64,000 bases of DNA from Novosphingobium ovatum (lineage in GTDB: Bacteria > Pseudomonadota > Alphaproteobacteria > Sphingomonadales > Sphingomonadaceae): positions 845,362-909,361 of the forward strand of contig NZ_JAAAPO010000001.1 in the NCBI RefSeq assembly GCF_009909235.1, in the 5' to 3' direction. A program made the translations under genes and the position numbers. Positions 58,585-64,000 of this stretch are shown piece by piece. The notes beneath the pieces are model-generated. The model did no database searches. It was not told where the DNA came from and was given only the letters and a program-made list of their open reading frames with translations. Numbering within the stretch: the first letter of the stretch is position 1; each line of letters opens with the position of its first letter.

Positions 58585-59757
58585 TCAGCAGGCGGCTGTT
58601 TTGGGCGTGTCGGCCTCGGGCGCGGGCAGCAATGGCGTTTCGGGTGGCATCACCCCCAGCCTTTGCCCCCGCAGCGCGCCATAGATTTGCACCAGCGCGC
58701 GCGGCACCAGCGCGAAACCGGCAAAATACCACGGCAGCATGATTGCCCCCCAATAGAACGTGTCGGGCCGCGAAAACGCTGCGATCATCACGGCATAGCC
58801 CACCACCATCAGGATGGCGAAAGCCCCCCGCCGCCCGTCCATCGCCAGCCAGCCCAGCAAGGGCAGACTGGCCAGCGTCAGCGCCACCGGCAGCTTTTGC
58901 CCCTGCAACACCGAGGTAAAGATCACCGCCTTCAAAAAGCCCGAGAAGCCCTGCATCGCATGCCACCCCGGCGAGGCGATGTCACCGGGGCGCAGCACCG
59001 CCTCGACCTGTGCGATATGCCAGACCAGATAGACGCCGAAACAGGCGATCAGCGCGCTCCATGCGGCGGCCTCGCGCCAGCGGCGTTCCCACAGGGCAAA
59101 GGCCAGCGAGAGCAGAATGAACGGCAACACCAGTTCGCGCACCGCAAGGCCAATCGCGGCAGGCAGCACCACCCACCACCATTTGCGTGGCCAGCCGATC
59201 TGCCCGGCCAAGGCGATTCCCAGAAACAGCCCGGCGGGATATTCATGCAGGCTCATCAGCACGTCGCGCAGCACGCCGCCGCCGCCCGCCCCAATGGCAA
59301 AGCCCAGCCCGATGCGTTCCACCCAGTGCAAGCTGGTTTCCAGGCAGATCGCCCAGACAAACACCGCCACCATCAGGGCGGCCATGCACAGTTTCTGGAT
59401 GCCACCCCAGCCGATCCACGCCGCGCCGATCACCAGCGTGCCGGGGCGCACCGTGACGGCGGGTTTCAACGGATAGCGGTGTTCGCGCTGCAATTGCGCG
59501 GCGGCCTGATAATAGGGCACGCCCTGCGCCACCTGCGCCGATATGTCGCGGTACAGGCGCACATCGGTATAGCCGCCCTTTTTGGCGGTTTTGATCGGTG
59601 GTGGCGTGGCCGTGGCGCACCAGGCCGCGATCGCGGCGATCAGCACGACAAAGGCAATGGCGAACGGGCGGGGGAGACGGGCTAACACGCGCGTTCTTTT
59701 GGGCAAACCGCGCCCGCTGGCAAGGGGCAATGCGGCGAAATCCGCCCTGTGAGACAA
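58585..59757 (-). CDS. Polytopic inner-membrane protein of unknown function
   Basis: A 390-residue protein with eight or more hydrophobic helices and a conserved-looking periplasmic loop [22 protein letters not shown]. The pattern (a first helix, a charged loop, then many helices) recalls membrane glycosyltransferases of the GT-C type without clear motifs. The ATG at 59757 is the only plausible start; GTG 59688 is an alternative. Confidence 0.7.
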   Translation of the reverse strand: MSHRADFAALPLASGRGLPKRTRVLARLPRPFAIAFVVLIAAIAAWCATATPPPIKTAKKGGYTDVRLYRDISAQVAQGVPYYQAAAQLQREHRYPLKPAVTVRPGTLVIGAAWIGWGGIQKLCMAALMVAVFVWAICLETSLHWVERIGLGFAIGAGGGGVLRDVLMSLHEYPAGLFLGIALAGQIGWPRKWWWVVLPAAIGLAVRELVLPFILLSLAFALWERRWREAAAWSALIACFGVYLVWHIAQVEAVLRPGDIASPGWHAMQGFSGFLKAVIFTSVLQGQKLPVALTLASLPLLGWLAMDGRRGAFAILMVVGYAVMIAAFSRPDTFYWGAIMLPWYFAGFALVPRALVQIYGALRGQRLGVMPPETPLLPAPEADTPKTAAC

Positions 59758-59861
59758 GCGTGACTATGGATTTTTACGTTACAGGCCTGTCACCGATGTT
59801 TTGGGCCATTGGGTGTAGAGGCAATGGCTCATGCGGGCGCGAGGAGCCATCCATCTGGCCA

Positions 59862-61757
59862 ATGGCTTGGTCTGAACGCGTCAAGACAGGGATCGCCAAC
59901 GTGTTTTGGAACAGCGGAACGGTATCAATCAAGCAGCGGCTGGCTGTGTGTCTGGCGGCGCTGGTGACGGTTAGTGTGGTGCAGGTGTCGGTGTCCGGCT
60001 TCCTGCAATACAGCATCCACGGCTCCAGCGTGGATCAGCGCGAGACGACGCTGGCCATGCGCGAACAGATGGCCGCCGACATGAAGCATGACTCGATCCG
60101 CGCCGTGACGTTGAACATGGCCGCCGCGCGGCAACAGCAGGATCAGGGCGCGTTGCAGCAATATCGCGAGGGGTTGAACGAGGATATCGCCGAATTGCAA
60201 AGGGCCTATGCCGCGTTGCTGGCGGCGCAGGTCTCCGCCGGCCTCAAGGCCAAGGCCCGCGCCGGGGCGGCCGATGAGCAGGCCTATATCGCTGCGGCCC
60301 GCGCGCTGGGCGACAAGATCGCGGGCGGTGGTGACTATGCCGCCGACAAGGCCACCTTCGAGCTGGCCTTTACCCGTTTCGAGGAAGCGCAGGGCGATCT
60401 GGGCGACGCCATCAAGGCCGAGTTCAACGCGCAAAGCGGCGATCAGGACCGGCTGGTGTGGATTGCCTTTGCCGCGGTGATGGCAACCATTGTTGTGGGC
60501 GCGGCAACGCTGGGCTGGGCCGGGTTGTTCGTGTGGAAATCGGTGGTCAGTCCGCTGGAATCCTTTACCGATGAGCTGTTGGCGATGGCCCGTGGCGATT
60601 ACTCGCGCGAGGTGTCGGGCGATGAAAACGGCGACGAGGTGCAGCGCATGTATGCCGCCGCCGCCGTGTTCCGCCAGACCGCGCTGGACAAGCAGGTGGC
60701 CGATGCCGAACAACGCGCGGTGGTCAATGAACTGAGCGTGGGTCTGGACAAACTGGCCGGACAGGATCTGGAATTCCGCCTGAACGATCCGTTCCCCGCC
60801 GATTACGAAACGCTGCGGGTCAATTTCAACAAGGCGGTGATCGCGCTGGCCAAGGCGCTGGGCACGGTGCGGGTGGGCGCGGCCAGCGTCACCACCTCGA
60901 TCGAGGAAATCCGCGCGGCGGCCGACGATCTGGCGCACCGCAACTCGCAACAGGCCGGGACGCTGGAGGAAACCGCCGCCGCATTGGGCGAAGTGACCGA
61001 GGGGGTGCGCGACACTGCCCTGCGCGCCGCTGAAGTGCGCCGCTCGATCGCGGACACCCATCAGGCCGCCAACGAGGGCGGCGCGGTGGTCATGCGCGCG
61101 GTGGAATCCATGGCCGCCATCGAACAATCGGCCGAACGCATCAGCCACATCATCGGCGTGATCGACGGCATCGCGTTCCAGACCAACCTGCTGGCGCTGA
61201 ACGCTGGCGTCGAGGCGGCGCGGGCAGGGGACGCCGGGCGCGGCTTTGCCGTGGTGGCCTCCGAGGTGCGCGCGCTGGCCCAGCGCAGCGCGGACGCGGC
61301 CAAGGACATCAAGGCACTGATCCAGGCATCGGGTGAGCAGGTGTCGGGCGGCGTGGCGCTGGTGCGCGAAACCGGCGTGTTGCTGGACAATATCCTGACC
61401 CGCGTCGGCACGATCAACGGCGTGATCGAGGAAATCGTCGTGTCCGCCGAAAATCAGGCGCTGAACATCCAGCAGGTCAACACCGCCATGAACGACATGG
61501 ACAAGGTGACGCAGCAAAACGCCGCCATGGTCGAGGAAACCTCGGCCGCGACCCGCGCCCTGTCGGCCGAGGCGGAGCAATTGTCCCAGCTGGTCAAGAC
61601 GTTCCGCACCCGCGATCCTGAAAAGCGCAAGAAGGGCATGGCCGCCAAGGACGAGAATGTGGTGATGCTGCGCCGCAGTTCGGCCACGGCCGAATCCATC
61701 GCCGCGCAGGGGGAAAGCATCCGGGCCGTGGTCAACGGCGATTGGGCCGACTTTTGA
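59862..61757 (+). CDS. Methyl-accepting chemotaxis protein
   Basis: A 631-residue chemoreceptor. Two transmembrane segments ([43 protein letters not shown]) enclose a periplasmic helical sensor of about 190 residues. A HAMP domain follows, then the signalling domain with the hairpin tip ([20 protein letters not shown]). No cheA/cheW genes are in the window. ATG 59862 is chosen for the domain start; ATG 59766 in the same frame is possible. The ligand is unknown. Confidence 0.9.
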   Translation: MAWSERVKTGIANVFWNSGTVSIKQRLAVCLAALVTVSVVQVSVSGFLQYSIHGSSVDQRETTLAMREQMAADMKHDSIRAVTLNMAAARQQQDQGALQQYREGLNEDIAELQRAYAALLAAQVSAGLKAKARAGAADEQAYIAAARALGDKIAGGGDYAADKATFELAFTRFEEAQGDLGDAIKAEFNAQSGDQDRLVWIAFAAVMATIVVGAATLGWAGLFVWKSVVSPLESFTDELLAMARGDYSREVSGDENGDEVQRMYAAAAVFRQTALDKQVADAEQRAVVNELSVGLDKLAGQDLEFRLNDPFPADYETLRVNFNKAVIALAKALGTVRVGAASVTTSIEEIRAAADDLAHRNSQQAGTLEETAAALGEVTEGVRDTALRAAEVRRSIADTHQAANEGGAVVMRAVESMAAIEQSAERISHIIGVIDGIAFQTNLLALNAGVEAARAGDAGRGFAVVASEVRALAQRSADAAKDIKALIQASGEQVSGGVALVRETGVLLDNILTRVGTINGVIEEIVVSAENQALNIQQVNTAMNDMDKVTQQNAAMVEETSAATRALSAEAEQLSQLVKTFRTRDPEKRKKGMAAKDENVVMLRRSSATAESIAAQGESIRAVVNGDWADF

Positions 61758-61792
61758 TCCGCGCCTGACGGGCCACCGATCCTGCGGCAAAT

Positions 61793-61819
61793 GCGGAGGC
61801 GCCGCAACAGCGCCTCCGC
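61793..61819. terminator. Perfect 10-bp hairpin between convergent MCP and SDR genes
   Basis: GCGGAGGCGC and GCGCCTCCGC enclose a 7-base loop. The T-run is missing on both strands, so it is a likely but unproven bidirectional terminator. Confidence 0.45.
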
Positions 61820-61872
61820 ACCATCAGGCCCGCGATATGGAGAGCGGTCGCGGGCCCGAAAAAGTATCGTGC

Positions 61873-62676
61873 TTAACGCGTCAGATAGCCCGCCTCGACC
61901 GCCAGCGCGTGGCCGGTGACATAGCTGGAAGCGTCCGAACACAGCCAGGCGCTGGCTTCGGCCACTTCCTCGGGGCGGCCAAACCGGCCAAACAGGCTGA
62001 GCGCGGGGGCGAAATCGGCCTCGGTAAAGCCGGTGTCCGCCAGCGCGCCGCGCAGCATGGGCGTATCGATCGCGCCCGGCATCACCGCATTCACGCGGAT
62101 CCCCTTGGGCGCATATTCGATGCTGCCGGTCTTGGTCAGGCCGATGACGCCATGCTTGGCCGCGACATAGGCCGAATTGCCCGGCTGGGGCCGCACCGAC
62201 GACACCGAGCCGATGTTGACCACTGAATAGGTCGCGCGATCGGGCCGGTCGCCCTGCGCCAGCATCTGGCGGATCTCATGCTTCATGCACAGCATGACCG
62301 AGCGCAGATCGATGTGAATGACCCGGTCCCATACCGCCATGTCGGCCTCGTGGATGGGCAGCAGGTCAGGCGCGATGGCGGCATTGTTCACCGCACAGTC
62401 CAGCCGGCCATAGGTGGCAACGCAAGTGGCGACCATCGCGGCCACTTGGTCTTCCTCGCCCACGTCACAGGCCACCGCGCTGGCCACGCCGCCTGCGGCC
62501 ACAATCGCGGCCACCGTGTTTTGCGCCGCGGCCAGATCGCGATCGGCCACCAGCACGCTGGCGCCATAGCCGGCCATGATGCGCGCGGTTGCCGCGCCCA
62601 TACCCATGCCGCCGCCGGTGACAATCGCGGCCTTGCCATCCAGCCGGTTGGCCGCGGATACGCCCTTATCGTTCAT
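61873..62676 (-). CDS. Short-chain dehydrogenase/reductase
   Basis: A 267-residue SDR with the cofactor motif TGGGMGMG, NNAA, catalytic Ser in NIGSVSS, and the YxxxK pair in AYVAAKHG. It acts on an unknown alcohol or ketone with NAD(P). ATG 62676 has AGGA nine bases upstream; the frame is open beyond it without family resemblance. Confidence 0.92.
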   Translation of the reverse strand: MNDKGVSAANRLDGKAAIVTGGGMGMGAATARIMAGYGASVLVADRDLAAAQNTVAAIVAAGGVASAVACDVGEEDQVAAMVATCVATYGRLDCAVNNAAIAPDLLPIHEADMAVWDRVIHIDLRSVMLCMKHEIRQMLAQGDRPDRATYSVVNIGSVSSVRPQPGNSAYVAAKHGVIGLTKTGSIEYAPKGIRVNAVMPGAIDTPMLRGALADTGFTEADFAPALSLFGRFGRPEEVAEASAWLCSDASSYVTGHALAVEAGYLTR

Positions 62677-62898
62677 GCTAGTTATCCTGCCCATACATAG
62701 GTCCCCGGTGCGCCCGGAGAGGTGAAACACGCCATCCTCTGTCCATGACCAGCCGCGCTGAACCATGGCCTGATTTTTATCGAACAATGATAGATGAAAT
62801 CCGGGTGCTCCAGACCTATTCTTTGCGTCAGGCGCGGCGGAGGCCGGGGCGTATATCAGTGGCCAAGGCCGCGTCGCGGCCGTCAGGGAGCCGTTTGA

Positions 62899-63756
62899 AT
62901 GCCGCTGGATTTGCAAGCGCTGCACGCCATCGCCTTGCCCGACCGTGCCGAGCGGTTGGAGCTGCGCGCGGCGTTGCTGTATGCGCTCTCGATCGGCCAT
63001 GGCGCGGCGGATCTGGCGGCGGTGTACGAAGGCGCGGGCCTGCGGCTGGCGCCCACGCTGCCGCTGGTGCTGGGCGATCCGGGGCCGTGGTGGGACAAGG
63101 CGGCGCTGGGCCTGCCGCCGGGCGGGCCGCTGCATGGCGAACAGGCGCTGTGGCTGCATGCGCCCGTGCCATTGGATATGCCGTTGCTGTCGTCCAACCG
63201 GGTCGTCGGCTGGCGGCCGTTGCGCGGCGGGCATGGGCTGATGACGGTTGAGCGGCAGACACGGCGGGCCGATACCGGCGCCTTGCTGGCGACATCACGC
63301 GCCGGGCTGATCTGGCGCGATGTGGGGCAGGGGGAGGCATGGGCATGCCCGGATTGCGTACTGCCGCCCTTGCCGGAAAGCGCGCCGTCCGATCGTGCGC
63401 CCGATGTGGCGGTGGCCTGCGCGATACCCGCAGAGGCGGCGCTGCTCTATCGGTTGAACGGCGACATGAACCCGCTGCATGTGGATCCGGCGGCGGCGCG
63501 CGCGGCGGGGTTTGACCGGCCGATCCTGCACGGGCTGGCCACGCTGGGCCATGTCATGACGGCGCTGGGGCGGGTGTGGGGCGATGCTGTGCCCGGCGCG
63601 CTGGCGGTGCGTTTTGCCGCGCCCGTCTATCCGGGCGACAGGCTGGCGATATCGGCGTGGCGCGATGGCGCGGCGCTGCGTTTTTCCGCCGATGTGGCGG
63701 GCCGCGCGGTCTTGAGCCAGGGTCGCGCCCACCTGTCATTTTCCCCCGCCCCCTGA
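62899..63756 (+). CDS. MaoC-like acyl dehydratase (hydratase 2 type)
   Basis: A 285-residue protein with a double hot-dog fold. The catalytic motif is LNGDMNPLHVDPAAARAAGFDRPILHG, the R-specific enoyl-CoA hydratase 2 signature. It hydrates enoyl-CoA in fatty acid degradation or polyester synthesis. It lies before etfB, which carries electrons from acyl-CoA dehydrogenases, so a lipid role fits. Confidence 0.85.
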   Translation: MPLDLQALHAIALPDRAERLELRAALLYALSIGHGAADLAAVYEGAGLRLAPTLPLVLGDPGPWWDKAALGLPPGGPLHGEQALWLHAPVPLDMPLLSSNRVVGWRPLRGGHGLMTVERQTRRADTGALLATSRAGLIWRDVGQGEAWACPDCVLPPLPESAPSDRAPDVAVACAIPAEAALLYRLNGDMNPLHVDPAAARAAGFDRPILHGLATLGHVMTALGRVWGDAVPGALAVRFAAPVYPGDRLAISAWRDGAALRFSADVAGRAVLSQGRAHLSFSPAP

Positions 63757-63852
63757 TCAAAAGGGCGGTTTCGAACATTGTCCAAAAACGCCTATAGCGC
63801 AGCTCTGACAGGCTAACGACCCGTTGTATGGCGGGCGTCTGGGAGACATCCA

Positions 63853-64000
63853 ATGAAGATAGTGGTCCCGGTCAAACGGGTGATGGATTACAACGTGAAG
63901 CCTCGGGTGAAGGCGGATGGTTCGGGTGTGGACTTGGCGAACGTCAAGATGAGCATGAACCCGTTCGACGAGATCGCGGTTGAGGAAGCGATTCGCCTGA
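63853..64000 (+). CDS. etfB: Electron transfer flavoprotein beta subunit (5' part, cut by window end)
   Basis: Only the first 49 codons are present: [20 protein letters not shown] and [14 protein letters not shown]. This matches EtfB, which with EtfA passes electrons from acyl-CoA dehydrogenases to the quinone pool. RBS GGGAGA is eight bases before the ATG. The gene runs off the right edge. Confidence 0.93.
   Translation, partial: MKIVVPVKRVMDYNVKPRVKADGSGVDLANVKMSMNPFDEIAVEEAIRL

Overview
The window is chromosomal DNA from an alphaproteobacterium, most likely a member of the Sphingomonadales close to Novosphingobium (inference from the gene set and order; no database was searched). Pointers are high GC, a CcrM-type GANTC methylase, a split-alpha proton-translocating transhydrogenase preceded by the 41-residue aa3-type oxidase subunit IV, a class I lysyl-tRNA synthetase, a CobT homologue, an 85-residue ATP synthase epsilon subunit, and a perfect GTTC-N7-GTTC box of the alphaproteobacterial LexA type. 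No tRNA, rRNA, CRISPR array, IS element or prophage was seen. Apart from a lower-GC patch near 28.1-28.6 kb, this looks like a stable housekeeping region.

Layout. 0.2-5.1 kb (+): two overlapping cysteine desulfurases, a [2Fe-2S] ferredoxin and parC, then a small membrane-anchored gene broken by an in-frame TAG. 5.5-10.1 kb (-): two paralogous membrane-anchored retropepsin-like proteases, cca, a CoA-type Nudix hydrolase, a DUF1285 protein and a GNAT acetyltransferase; four of these genes overlap end to end. 10.2-13.4 kb (+): rnhB, then ccrM behind a leader with nine GANTC sites, then folP. 13.4-14.9 kb (-): an NtrC-type regulator with an altered GAFTGA loop. 15.1-18.2 kb (+): oxidase subunit IV and pntAA-pntAB-pntB behind a CRP/FNR-type palindrome. 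18.2-24.6 kb (+): a lipoprotein, a dGTPase, and a tandem glycine riboswitch driving gcvT-gcvH-gcvPA-gcvPB. 24.6-28.7 kb: a DMT transporter, a small membrane protein, a lone CpaF ATPase, an HNH protein, and an unrecognised ORF between 40-bp inverted repeats.

28.7-33.6 kb (-): the F1 operon atpHAGDC with a candidate promoter and a strong terminator. 33.9-41.9 kb: ogt, priA, transaldolase, cobT, a secreted protein behind an RBS-masking hairpin, and cysS. 42.0-45.4 kb: a secreted protein, two small proteins divergent from an S24-family repressor across an 81-bp region with an SOS box and a palindrome, an MBL hydrolase and a MAPEG protein. 45.6-48.9 kb (+): the classic rpmF-plsX-fabH-ihfA-merR order. 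48.9-52.5 kb (-): a SixA phosphatase, a DinG-like Fe-S helicase and a 49-residue protein. 52.7-59.8 kb: lysK, a DUF1003 protein, a QxW-repeat secreted protein, a repeat-rich RcnB-like protein, ettA and a polytopic membrane protein. 59.8-64.0 kb: a chemoreceptor, an SDR, a MaoC-like hydratase and the start of etfB.

Most genes are recognisable housekeeping functions, so no complete new multi-gene system is obvious. The most unusual signals are regulatory: the GANTC cluster before ccrM, the SOS-box/palindrome intergenic region, the GAFPGA regulator, the pair of inverted repeats around a lower-GC ORF, and the amber-interrupted gene.
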